Position numbers and translations under genes: made by a program | Shown here: positions 1 to 11,929 of the stretch, in pieces | How the letters are laid out: every line of letters starts with the position of its first letter | Numbering within the stretch: position 1 is the first letter of the stretch | Assembly: GCF_051401765.1 (NCBI RefSeq) | Contig: NW_027480480.1 | Span: 2,356,001-2,420,000, forward strand | DNA: 64,000 bases | Source: Calliopsis andreniformis | Lineage: Eukaryota > Arthropoda > Insecta > Hymenoptera > Andrenidae | Direction: 5' to 3' | Notes under the pieces: model-generated | Databases searched by the model: none | Told to the model about the DNA's origin: nothing | The model's input: the letters and a program-made list of their open reading frames with translations, nothing else

Positions 1-381
1 AGGATTGAGGATTGAGGATTGAAATTGAGGATTGGGTATTGAGGATTGAAGAATGAGGATTGAGGAATTAGGATTGAGGATTGAGGATTGAGGATTGAAG
101 ATTGAGGATTGGGTATTGAGGATTCAAGAATGAGGATTGAGGATTGAGGATTGGGGATTGAGGATTGAAGATTAGTGTTGAGGATTGAAGATTGAGGATT
201 GAGGATTGAGGATTGAGGATTGAGGATTGAAGATTGGGTATTGAGGATTGAAGATTGAGGATTGAGTATTGATGATTGAATATTGAGGATTGAGGATTGA
301 GGTTTGAGGATTGAGGACGAGGACTGACGGTAGAGGATTTAGGTTTGAGGATTGAGGATTGAGGAACGAGGATTGAGGATG

Positions 382-431
382 AGTGCTAATGGTCGGGGAT
401 TGAGGTTCGACGACTGAGGACTGAGGATTGA
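382..431 (+). other. Most diverged recurring landmark, left-domain form
   Basis: This stretch reads AGTGCTAATGGTCGGGG, then GATTGAGGTTCGACGACTG. It departs furthest from the heptamer and holds several of the array's few CpG dinucleotides. Versions of it occur at about 4,176, 5,261, 7,140, 10,983, 11,825, 12,201, 14,242, 15,503, 18,704, 25,267, 30,565, 34,255, 37,910, 39,533, 45,449 and 47,072. It is a good anchor for aligning copies. No function can be read from it; it is unlike the CENP-B box. Confidence 0.75.
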
Positions 432-2529
432 GAATTGAGAATTGAGGATTGATGTTTGAGGATTGAAGATTGAGGATTGAGTATTGAGGATTGAGGAATG
501 AGGATTGAAGATTGAGTATTGAGGATTGAAGATTGAGGATAGAGGATTGAGTACTGAGGATGGAGGATGAGGGCTGAGGGTTGAGGGTTTAGGATTGAGA
601 AATGAGGATTGAGGATTGAGGATAGAAATTGAGGATTGGGTATTGAGGATTGAAGAATGAGGATTGAGGAATTAGGATTGAGGATTGAGGATTGAGGACT
701 GAAGATTGAGGATTGGGTATTGAGGATTGAAGAATGAGGATTGAGGATTGAGGATTGAGGATTGAGGATTGAAGATTGAGTGTTGAGGATTGAAAATTGA
801 GGATTGAGGATTGACGATTGAGGATTGAGGATTGAAGATTGAGTATTGAGGATTGAAGATTGAGGATTGAGTATTGAGGATTCAGGGTTGAAGACTGAGG
901 ATTGAGGATTGAGGATTGAGGATTGAGGATTGAGGATTGAAGATTGAATATTTATGATTGAATATTGAGGACTGAGGATTGAGGGTTGTGTATTGAGGAC
1001 GAGGACTGAGGGTTGAATATTGATGTTTGAGGTCTGAGGATTAAGGATTGAGGATTGAGAATTGAGGATTGAGGATTGAGGATTGAAGATTAAGGATTGG
1101 GTATTTAGGATTGAAGAATGTGGATTGAGGATTGAGGTTTGAGGATTGGGGATTGAAGATTGAGTATTGATGATTGAATATTGTGGATTGAGGATTGAGG
1201 TTTGAGGATTGAGAATGAAGACTGAGGGTTGAGGATTGAGGTTTGAGGAACGATGATTGAGGATTGAGGATTGAGGACTAAGGATTGACGATTGAGTATT
1301 GAAGATTGAGGATTGATGACTGAGGATTGACGACTGAGAATTGAGGATTGAGGATTGATGATTGAAGATTGAGTATTGAGGATTGAATATTGCGGTTTGA
1401 GGATTGAGGATTGAGGATTGAGGATTGAGGATTGAGGATTGAGGATTGAGTATTGAGGATTGAGGATTGAGGATTGAGGATTGAGAATTGAGGATTGAGG
1501 ATTGAGGATTGAAGATTGAGTATTGATGATTGAATATTGAGGATTGAGGATTGAGGATTGAGGATTGAAGATTGAGTATTGAGGATTGAAGATTGAGGAT
1601 TGAGTATTGAGGATTGAGGATTCAGGGTTGAAGATTGAGGATTGAGGATTGAGGATTGAGGATTGAAGATTGAGTATTGGTGATTGAATATTGAGGGTTG
1701 AGGATTGAGGTTTGAGGATTGAGGATGAAGACTGAGGGTTGAGGATTGAGGTTTGAGGAACGAGGATCGAGGATTGAGGATTCAGGACTAAGGATTGGCG
1801 ATTGAGTATTGAAGATTGAGGATTGATGACTGAGGATTGACGACTGAGAATTGAGGATTGAGGATTGATGATTGAAGATTGAGTATTGAGGATTGAATAT
1901 TGAGGATTGAGGATTGAGGATTGAGGATTGAGGATTGAGGATTGAGGATTGAAGATTGAGTATTGAGTATTGAGGGTTGAGGATTGTGGATTGAGGATTA
2001 AGGATTGTGGATTGAATATTGTAGATTGAGTATTGATGCCTGAGGATTGAGGATTGAGGATTGTGGATTGAATATTGTAGATTGAGTATTGATGCCTGAG
2101 GATTGAGGATTGAGGATTGAGGGTTGAGGATTGAGGATTGAAGGTTGAGTATTGAGGATTGAAGATTGAGTATTCAAGATTGAGGATTGATGATTGAATA
2201 TTGAGGATTGAGGATTGAGGATTGAGGATTGAGGATTGGGTATTGAGGATTGAGTAATGAGGATTGAGGATTGAGGTTTGAGTATTGGGGATTGCAGATT
2301 GAGTATTGGCGATTGAAGATTGAGGATTGAGGATTGAGGATTGAGGAATGAGGATCGAAGATTGAGTATTGAGGATTGAAGATTGAGGATAGAGGATTGA
2401 GTACTGAGGATGGAGGATGAGGTCTAAGGGTTGAAGATTGAGGATTGAGAAATGAGGATTGAGGATTGAGGATTGAAATTGAGGATTGGGTATTGAGGAT
2501 TGAAGAATGAGGATTGAGGAATTAGGATT

Positions 2530-3350
2530 GAGGATTGAGGATTGAGGGTTGAAGATTGAGGATTGGGTATTGAGGATTGAAGAATGAGGATTGAGGACTG
2601 AGGATTGGGGATTGAGGATTGAAGATTAGTGTTGAGGATTGAAGATTGAGGATTGAGGATTGAGGATTGAGGATTGAGGATTGAAGATTGGGTATTGAGG
2701 ATTGAAGATTGAGGATTGAGTATTGAGGATTGAGGATTCAGGGCTGAAAATTGAGGATTGAGAATCGAGGATTGAGGATTGCGGATTGAGGATTGAAGAT
2801 TGAACATTGATGATTGAATATTGAGGACTGAGGATTGAGGGTTGCGGATTGAGGACGAGGGCTGAGGGTTGAATATTGATGTTTGAGGTCTGAGTATTAA
2901 GGATTGAGGATTGAGAATTGAGGATTGAGGAATTAGGATTGAGGATTGAGGATTGAGGGTTGAAGATTGAGGATTGGGTATTGAGGATTGAAGAATGAGG
3001 ATTGAGGACTGAGGATTGGGGATTGAGGATTGAAGATTAGTGTTGAGGATTGAAGATTGAGGATTGAGGATTGAGGATTGAGGATTGAGGATTGAAGATT
3101 GGGTATTGAGGATTGAAGATTGAGGATTGAGTATTGAGGATTGAGGATTCAGGGCTGAAAATTGAGGATTGAGAATCGAGGATTGAGGATTGCGGATTGA
3201 GGATTGAAGATTGAACATTGATGATTGAATATTGAGGACTGAGGATTGAGGGTTGCGGATTGAGGATGAGGACTGAGGGTTGAGGATTGAGGTTTGAGGA
3301 ATGAGGATTGATGGTTGAGGATTGAGGGTTGAGGATTGAGGATTGAGGAT
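2530..3350 (+). repeat. 411-bp local tandem duplication
   Basis: The marker AGATTAGTGT occurs at 2,623 and again at 3,034, a spacing of 411 bases. The surrounding order of variants (GAGGAAT-TAGGATT, GAGGGTT-GAAGATT, GGACTGAGGATTGGGG) is repeated in both halves. The second half follows the first until about 3,262, where the first reads GGACGAGGGCTGAGG and the second GGATGAGGACTGAGG. Other copies of this block (near 9,381, 20,945 and 27,494) have this marker only once, so the duplication is private to this copy. 411 is 58 heptamers plus 5, so the duplicated unit contains units that are not 7 bases long. Confidence 0.8.
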
Positions 3351-4264
3351 TGAGGATTGAGTATTGAAGATTGAGTATTGATACCTGAGGATTGAGGATT
3401 GAGGATTGAGGATTGAGGATTGAGGATTGAAGATTGAGTATTGGGGATTGAAGATTGAGGATTGAGGATTGAGGATTGAGGATGGAGGATGAGGACTGAC
3501 GGTTGAGGATTGAGGTTTGAGGATTGAAGATTGAGGACTGAGGACTGAGGATTGAGGATTGAGGATTGAGCATTGAGGATTGAAGATTGAGTACTGGGGA
3601 TTCGGGATTGCAGATTGAGGATTAAGGATTGAAGATTGAGTATTGAGGATTGAAGATAGAGGATTGATTATTGAGGATTGCGGATTCAGGGTTGAAAATT
3701 GAGAATTGAGGATTGAGGATTGAGGATTGAGGATTGAGGATTGAAGATTGAATATTGATGATTGAATATTGAGGACTGAGGATTGAGGGTTGTCGATTGA
3801 GGACGAGGACTGAGGGTTGAATATTGATGTTTGAGGTCTGAGGATTAAGGATTGAGGATTGAGAATTGAGGATTGAGGATTGAGGATTGGAAATTGAGGA
3901 TTGGGTATTTAGGATTGAAGAATGAGGATTGAGGATTGAGGTTTGAGCATTGAGGATTGAAGATTGAGGGTTAAAGATTGAGTATTGATGGTTCGAATAT
4001 TGAGGATTGAGGATTGAGGATTGAGGATTGAGGATTGAGGATTGAGGATTGAAGATTGAGAATTGATGATTGAATATTGAGGATTGAGGATTGAGGTTTG
4101 AGGATTGAGGACGAGGACTGACGGTAGAGGATTTAGGTTTGAGGATTGAGGATTGAGGGATGAGAATTGAGGATGAGTGCTAAGGGTCGGGGATTGATGT
4201 TCGACGACTGAGGACTGAGGATTGAGGATTGAGAATTGAGGATAGATGTTTGAGGATTGAAGAT

Positions 4265-6136
4265 TGAGGATTGAGGATTGAGGATTGAGGAATGAGGATT
4301 GAAGATTGAGTATTGAGGATTGAAGATTGAGGATAGAGGATTGAGTACTGAGGATGGAGGATGAGGGCTGAGGGTTGAGGATTGAGGATTGAGAAATGAG
4401 GATTGAGGATTGAGGATTGAAATTGAGGATTGGGTATTGAGGATTGAAGAATGAGGATTGAGGAATTAGGATTGAGGATTGAGGATTGAGGATTGAAGAT
4501 TGAGGATTGGGTATTGAGGATTGAAGAATGAGGATTGAGGATTGAGGATTGAGGATTGAGGATTGAAGATTGAGTATTGAGGATTGAAGATTGAGGATTC
4601 AAGATTGAGTATTGATGAATGAATATTGAGGATTGAGGATTGAGGATTGAGGATTGAGGATTGGGTATTGAGGATTGAGTAATGAGGATTGAGGATTGAG
4701 GTTTGAGTATTGGGGATTGCAGATTGATTATTGGCGATTGAAGATTGAGGATTGAGGATTGAGGATTGAGGAATGAGGATCGAAGATTGAGTATTGAGGA
4801 TTGAAGATTGAGGATAGAGGATTGAGTACTGAGGATGGAGGATGAGGGCTGAGGGTTGAAGATTGAGGATTGAGAAATGAGGATTGAGGATTGAGGATTG
4901 AAATTGAGGATTGGGTATTGAGGATTGAAGAATGAGGATTGAGGAATTAGGATTGAGGATTGAGGATTGAGGATTGAAGATTGAGGATTGGGTATTGAGG
5001 ATTCAAGAATGAGGATTGAGGATTGAGGATTGGGGATTGAGGATTGAAGATTAGTGTTGAGGATTGAAGATTGAGGATTGAGGATTGAGGATTGAGGATT
5101 GAGGATTGAAGATTGGGTATTGAGGATTGAAGATTGAGGATTGAGTATTGATGATTGAATATTGAGGATTGAGGATTGAGGTTTGAGGATTGAGGACGAG
5201 GACTGACGGTAGAGGATTTAGGTTTGAGGATTGAGGATTGAGGAACGAGGATTGAGGATGAGTGCTAATGGTCGGGGATTGAGGTTCGACGACTGAGGAC
5301 TGAGGATTGAGGATTGAGAATTGAGGATTGATGTTTGAGGATTGAAGATTGAGGATTGAGTATTGAGGATTGAGGAATGAGGATTGAAGATTGAGTATTG
5401 AGGATTGAAGATTGAGGATAGAGGATTGAGTACTGAGGATGGAGGATGAGGGCTGAGGGTTGAGGGTTTAGGATTGAGAAATGAGGATTGAGGATTGAGG
5501 ATAGAAATTGAGGATTGGGTATTGAGGATTGAAGAATGAGGATTGAGGAATTAGGATTGAGGATTGAGGATTGAGGACTGAAGATTGAGGATTGGGTATT
5601 GAGGATTGAAGAATGAGGATTGAGGATTGAGGATTGAGGATTGAGGATTGAAGATTGAGTGTTGAGGATTGAAAATTGAGGATTGAGGATTGACGATTGA
5701 GGATTGAGGATTGAAGATTGAGTATTGAGGATTGAAGGTTGAGGACTGAGGATTGAGGGTTGTGTATTGAGGACGAGGACTGAGGGTTGAATATTGATGT
5801 TTGAGGTCTGAGGATTAAGGATTGAGGATTGAGAATTGAGGATTGAGGATTGAGGATTGAAGATTAAGGATTGGGTATTTAGGATTGAAGAATGTGGATT
5901 GAGGATTGAGGTTTGAGGATTGGGGATTGAAGATTGAGTATTGATGATTGAATATTGAGGATTGAGGATTGAGGTTTGAGGATTGAGAATGAAGACTGAG
6001 GGTTGAGGATTGAGGTTTGAGGAACGATGATTGAGGATTGAGGATTGAGGACTAAGGATTGACGATTGAGTATTGAAGATTGAGGATTGATGACTGAGGA
6101 TTGACGACTGAGAATTGAGGATTGAGGATTGATGAT
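4265..6136 (+). repeat. 1.9-kb tandem duplication, first copy
   Basis: This segment is directly followed by a second copy at 6,137-8,120. Matching begins near 4,265 with a shift of 1,872, becomes 1,879 after one extra heptamer near 6,530, and becomes 1,984 after position 5,761. The last change is a 105-base gap in this copy near 5,740. Anchors are the 6-base unit GAAATT (4,901 and 6,780) and the rare variant AGTGCTAATG (5,261 and 7,140). It also matches 1 to about 1,360 at +4,879, exactly 697 heptamers. Confidence 0.85.
5735..5765 (+). other. 105-bp deletion junction (15 heptamers)
   Basis: Compared with the copies at about 870-987 and 7,620-7,745, this site passes from GAGTATTGAGGATTGAAGG straight to TTGAGGACTGAGG. 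The shift to the copy at 7,745 rises from 1,879 to 1,984 across it, a loss of 105 bases or exactly fifteen units. The intervening units in the intact copies include the TTCAGGG and AATATTTATG markers. Loss of a whole number of units is the expected outcome of misaligned pairing between heptamers, but the direction (loss here rather than gain elsewhere) is inferred from two intact copies. Confidence 0.75.
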
Positions 6137-8120
6137 TGAGGATTGAGGATTGAGGATTGAGGAATGAGGATTGAAGATTGAGTATTGAGGATTGAAGATT
6201 GAGGATAGAGGATTGAGTACTGAGGATGGAGGATGAGGGCTGAGGGTTGAGGATTGAGGATTGAGAAATGAGGATTGAGGATTGAGGATTGAAATTGAGG
6301 ATTGGGTATTGAGGATTGAAGAATGAGGATTGAGGAATTAGGATTGAGGATTGAGGATTGAGGATTGAAGATTGAGGATTGGGTATTGAGGATTGAAGAA
6401 TGAGGATTGAGGATTGAGGATTGAGGATTGAGGATTGAAGATTGAGTATTGAGGATTGAAGATTGAGGATTCAAGATTGAGTATTGATGAATGAATATTG
6501 AGGATTGAGGATTGAGGATTGAGGATTGAGGATTGAGGATTGGGTATTGAGGATTGAGTAATGAGGATTGAGGATTGAGGTTTGAGTATTGGGCATTGCA
6601 GATTGATTATTGGCGATTGAAGATTGAGGATTGAGGATTGAGGATTGAGGAATGAGGATCGAAGATTGAGTATTGAGGATTGAAGATTGAGGATAGAGGA
6701 TTGAGTACTGAGGATGGAGGATGAGGGCTGAGGGTTGAAGATTGAGGATTGAGAAATGAGGATTGAGGATTGAGGATTGAAATTGAGGATTGGGTATTGA
6801 GGATTGAAGAATGAGGATTGAGGAATTAGGATTGAGGATTGAGGATTGAGGATTGAAGATTGAGGATTGGGTATTGAGGATTCAAGAATGAGGATTGAGG
6901 ATTGAGGATTGGGGATTGAGGATTGAAGATTAGTGTTGAGGATTGAAGATTGAGGATTGAGGATTGAGGATTGAGGATTGAGGATTGAAGATTGGGTATT
7001 GAGGATTGAAGATTGAGGATTGAGTATTGATGATTGAATATTGAGGATTGAGGATTGAGGTTTGAGGATTGAGGACGAGGACTGACGGTAGAGGATTTAG
7101 GTTTGAGGATTGAGGATTGAGGAACGAGGATTGAGGATGAGTGCTAATGGTCGGGGATTGAGGTTCGACGACTGAGGACTGAGGATTGAGGATTGAGAAT
7201 TGAGGATTGATGTTTGAGGATTGAAGATTGAGGATTGAGTATTGAGGATTGAGGAATGAGGATTGAAGATTGAGTATTGAGGATTGAAGATTGAGGATAG
7301 AGGATTGAGTACTGAGGATGGAGGATGAGGGCTGAGGGTTGAGGGTTTAGGATTGAGAAATGAGGATTGAGGATTGAGGATAGAAATTGAGGATTGGGTA
7401 TTGAGGATTGAAGAATGAGGATTGAGGAATTAGGATTGAGGATTGAGGATTGAGGACTGAAGATTGAGGATTGGGTATTGAGGATTGAAGAATGAGGATT
7501 GAGGATTGAGGATTGAGGATTGAGGATTGAAGATTGAGTGTTGAGGATTGAAAATTGAGGATTGAGGATTGACGATTGAGGATTGAGGATTGAAGATTGA
7601 GTATTGAGGATTGAAGATTGAGGATTGAGTATTGAGGATTCAGGGTTGAAGACTGAGGATTGAGGATTGAGGATTGAGGATTGAGGATTGAGGATTGAAG
7701 ATTGAATATTTATGATTGAATATTGAGGACTGAGGATTGAGGGTTGTGTATTGAGGACGAGGACTGAGGGTTGAATATTGATGTTTGAGGTCTGAGGATT
7801 AAGGATTGAGGATTGAGAATTGAGGATTGAGGATTGAGGATTGAAGATTAAGGATTGGGTATTTAGGATTGAAGAATGTGGATTGAGGATTGAGGTTTGA
7901 GGATTGGGGATTGAAGATTGAGTATTGATGATTGAATATTGAGGATTGAGGATTGAGGTTTGAGGATTGAGAATGAAGACTGAGGGTTGAGGATTGAGGT
8001 TTGAGGAACGATGATTGAGGATTGAGGATTGAGGACTAAGGATTGACGATTGAGTATTGAAGATTGAGGATTGATGACTGAGGATTGACGACTGAGAATT
8101 GAGGATTGAGGATTGATGAT
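6137..8120 (+). repeat. 1.9-kb tandem duplication, second copy
   Basis: Second copy of 4,265-6,136, longer by 112 bases (the 105-base segment missing from the first copy plus one heptamer). It shares with the first copy, and with the copy at 382, the variant AGTGCTAATG, which in all later copies reads AGTGCTAAGG. That shared change groups these three copies together. From about 6,759 onward it is also the start of the second long left-domain block. Confidence 0.83.
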
Positions 8121-11100
8121 TGAAGATTGAGTATTGAGGATTGAATATTGCGGATTGAGGATTGAGGATTGAGGATTGAGGATTGAGGATTGAGCATTGA
8201 GGATTGAGTATTGAGGATTGAGGATTGAGGATTGAGGATTGAGAATTGAGGATTGAGGATTGAGGATTGAAGATTGAGTATTGATGATTGAATATTGAGG
8301 ATTGAGGATTGAGGATTGAGGATTGAAGATTGAGTATTGAGGATTGAAGATTGAGGATTGAGTATTGAGGATTGAGGATTCAGGGTTGAAGATTGAGGAT
8401 TGAGGATTGAGGATTGAGGATTGAAGATTGAGTATTGGTGATTGAATATTGAGGGTTGAGGATTGAGGTTTGAGGATTGAGGATGAAGACTGAGGGTTGA
8501 GGATTGAGGTTTGAGGAACGAGGATCGAGGATTGAGGATTCAGGACTAAGGATTGACGATTGAGTATTGAAGATTGAGGATTGATGACTGAGGATTGACG
8601 ACTGAGAATTGAGGATTGAGGATTGATGATTGAAGATTGAGTATTGAGGATTGAATATTGAGGATTGAGGATTGAGGATTGAGGATTGAGGATTGATGAT
8701 TGAGGATTGAAGATTGAGTATTGAGTATTGAGGGTTGAGGATTGTGGATTGAGGATTAAGGATTGTGGATTGAATATTGTAGATTGAGTATTGATGCCTG
8801 AGGATTGAGGATTGAGGATTGTGGATTGAATATTGTAGATTGATTATTGATGCCTGAGGATTGAGGATTGAGGATTGAGGGTTGAGGATTGAGGATTGAA
8901 GGTTGAGTATTGAGGATTGAAGATTGAGTATTCAAGATTGAGGATTGATGATTGAATATTGAGGATTGAGGATTGAGGATTGAGGATTGAGGATTGGGTA
9001 TTGAGGATTGAGTAATGAGGATTGAGGATTGAGGTTTGAGTATTGGGGATTGCAGATTGAGTATTGGTGATTGAAGATTGAGGATTGAGGATTGAGGATT
9101 GAGGAATGAGGATCGAAGATTGAGTATTGAGGATTGAAGATTGAGGATAGAGGATTGAGTACTGAGGATGGAGGATGAGGTCTAAGGGTTGAAGATTGAG
9201 GATTGAGAAATGAGGATTGAGGATTGAGGATTGAAATTGAGGATTGGGTATTGAGGATTGAAGAATGAGGATTGAGGAATTAGGATTGAGGATTGAGGAT
9301 TGAGGGTTGAAGATTGAGGATTGGGTATTGAGGATTGAAGAATGAGGATTGAGGACTGAGGATTGGGGATTGAGGATTGAAGATTAGTGTTGAGGATTGA
9401 AGATTGAGGATTGAGGATTGAGGATTGAGGATTGAGGATTGAAGATTGGGTATTGAGGATTGAAGATTGAGGATTGAGTATTGAGGATTGAGGATTCAGG
9501 GTTGAAAATTGAGGATTGAGAATCGAGGATTGAGGATTGCGGATTGAGGATTGAAGATTGAATATTGATGATTGAATATTGAGGACTGAGGATTGAGGGT
9601 TGCGGATTGAGGACGAGGGCTGAGGGTTGAATATTGATGTTTGAGGTCTGAGTATTAAGGATTGAGGATTGAGAATTGAGGATTGAGGATTGAGGATTGA
9701 AGATTGAGGATTGGGTATTTAGGATTGAAGAATGAGGATTGAGGATTGAGGTTTGAGGATTGAGGATTGATGATTGAGTATTGTCGATTGAATATTGAGG
9801 ATTGAGGTTTGAGGTTTGAGGATTGAGGACGAGGACTGACGGTTGAGGATTGAGGTTAGAGGATTGAGGATTGGGGATTGAGGACTGAGGATTGAGGATT
9901 GAGGATTGAGGATTGAGCATTGAGGATTGAAGATTGATGACTGGGGATTGAGGATTGAATATTGAGGATTAACGATTGAAGATTGGGGATTGAGGATCTA
10001 GGATCGGAGATTGATTATTGAGGATTGAAGATTGAGGATTGACGATTGAGGATTGAGAATTGAGAATTGAGGATGAGGACTGAGGGTTGAGGATTGAGGT
10101 TTGAGGAATGAGGATTGATGGTTGAGGATTGAGGGTTGAGGATTGAGGATTGAGGATTGAGGATTGAGTATTGAAGATTGAGTATTGATACCTGAGGATT
10201 GAGGATTGAGGATTGAGGATTGAGGATTGAGGATTGAAGATTGAGTATTGGGGATTGAAGATTGAGGATTGAGGATTGAGGATTGAGGATGGAGGATGAG
10301 GACTGACGGTTGAGGATTGAGGTTTGAGGATTGAAGATTGAGGACTGAGGACTGAGGATTGAGGATTGAGGATTGAGCATTGAGGATTGAAGATTGAGTA
10401 CTGGGGATTCGGGATTGCAGATTGAGGATTAAGGATTGAAGATTGAGTATTGAGGATTGAAGATAGAGGATTGATTATTGAGGATTGCGGATTCAGGGTT
10501 GAAAATTGAGGATTGAGGATTGAGGATTGAGGATTGAGGATTGAGGATTGAAGATTGAATATTGATGATTGAATATTGAGGACTGAGGATTGAGGGTTGT
10601 CGATTGAGGACGAGGACTGAGGGTTGAATATTGATGTTTGAGGTCTGAGGATTAAGGATTGAGGATTGAGAATTGAGGATTGAGGATTGAGGATTGGAAA
10701 TTGAGGATTGGGTATTTAGGATTGAAGAATGAGGATTGAGGATTGAGGTTTGAGCATTGAGGATTGAAGATTGAGGGTTAAAGATTGAGTATTGATGGTT
10801 CGAATATTGAGGATTGAGGATTGAGGATTGAGGATTGAGGATTGAGGATTGAGGATTGAAGATTGAGAATTGATGATTGAATATTGAGGATTGAGGATTG
10901 AGGTTTGAGGATTGAGGACGAGGACTGACGGTAGAGGATTTAGGTTTGAGGATTGAGGATTGAGGGATGAGGATTGAGGATGAGTGCTAAGGGTCGGGGA
11001 TTGATGTTCGACGACTGAGGACTGAGGATTGAGGATTGAGAATTGAGGATAGATGTTTGAGGATTGAAGATTGAGGATTGAGGATTGAGGATTGAGGAAT

Positions 11101-11385
11101 GAGGATTGAAGATTGAGTATTGAGGATTGAAGATTGAGGATAGAGGATTGAGTACTGAGGATGGAGGATGAGGGCTGAGGGTTGAGGATTGAGGATTGAG
11201 AAATGAGGATTGAGGATTGAGGATTGAAATTGAGGATTGGGTATTGAGGATTGAAGAATGAGGATTGAGGAATTAGGATTGAGGATTGAGGATTGAGGAT
11301 TGAGGATTGAGGATTGGGTATTGAGGATTGAAGAATGAGGATTGAGGATTGAGGATTGAGGATTGAGGATTGAAGATTGAGTATT
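6759..11385 (+). repeat. Left-domain higher-order block, copy 2
   Basis: This is the fullest version of the left block. It matches 1-4,578 (shifts 6,758 and then 6,807) and about 18,000-22,339 (shift exactly 11,564, or 1,652 heptamers, at anchors 6,780, 7,139, 9,179, 9,381 and 10,398). It includes the paired marker GTAGATTGAGTATTGATGCC (near 8,780 and again near 8,840), the GGTCTAAGGG marker at 9,179, the AGATTAGTGT marker at 9,381, and the GTACTGGGGATTCGGG marker at 10,398. Correspondence with copy 1 ends near 11,385, where this copy goes to GATGATTGAATATTG and copy 1 to GAGGATTGAAG. Confidence 0.87.
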
Positions 11386-11929
11386 GATGATTGAATATTG
11401 AGGATTGAGGATTGAGGTTTGAGGATTGAGGATTGAGGATTGAGGATTGAGGATTGAGTATTGAAGATTGAGTATTGATGCCTGAGGATTGAGGATCGAG
11501 GATTGAGGATTGAGGATTGGAGATTGATTATTGAGGAATGAAGATTGAGTATTGAGGATTGAGGATTGAGATTTAGGAATTGAGTATGAGGACTGAGGGT
11601 TGAGGATTGAGGTTTGAAGAATGAGGATTGAGGGTTGGGGAATGAGGATTCAGGATTGAGGATTGAGGATTGAGGATTGAGGATTGAGGATTGAGGATTG
11701 AAGATTGAGTATTGATGATTGAATATTGAGGATAGAGGATTGAGGTTTGAGGATTGAGGACGAGGACTGACGGTAGAGGATTTAGGTTTGAGGATTGAGG
11801 ATTGAGGACTGAAGATTGAGGATGAGTGCTAAGCGTCGGGGATTGAGGTTCGACGACTGACGACTGAGGATTGAGGATTGAGAATTGAGGATTGATGTTT
11901 GAGGATTGAAGATTGAGGATTGGGTATTG
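11386..11929 (+). repeat. Heptamer array linking two blocks
   Basis: Satellite DNA with no clean long match to either neighbouring block. It contains a segment around 11,450-11,540 (GATGCCTGAGG, GGATCGAGG, TTGGAGATTGATTATTG) that resembles 12,840-12,915 and many copies in the middle domain. It also holds a landmark at 11,825 reading AGTGCTAAGCGTCGGGG. That sequence is intermediate between the left-domain form (AGTGCTAAGGGTC) and the middle-domain form (GCGTGCTAAGCGTC). No gene or other feature is visible. Confidence 0.75.

Larger units (their letters stand above)
1..4578 (+). repeat. Left-domain higher-order block, copy 1
   Basis: This stretch matches 6,759-11,385 in unit order and variant content. 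Anchors at 22, 382, 987, 2,421 and 2,623 recur at exactly +6,758. Anchors at 3,291, 3,591 and 4,175 recur at +6,807. The shift changes because this copy carries an internal 411-bp tandem duplication (about 2,530-3,262) and then skips roughly the segment corresponding to 9,600-10,070 of the other copy. Scattered substitutions separate the copies, for example TTGTGGA near 1,182 against TTGAGGA, and GGATTGGCG near 1,793 against GGATTGACG. The block is cut by the window start, so its left border is unknown. Confidence 0.85.

Noticed and set aside
2424..3218. Minus-strand open frames across the left array (2,424-3,218; 9,384-9,920; 18,708-19,943; 20,948-21,484; 27,497-28,033 and similar)
   Set aside because: They begin at chance ATG codons in variant units (usually GAGCATT, read ATGCTC on the minus strand) and end at variant units giving stops (TTA, CTA or TCA on the + strand). 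Their peptides are the same N-P-Q-S-S-I-L repeat, copied whenever the DNA block is copied.
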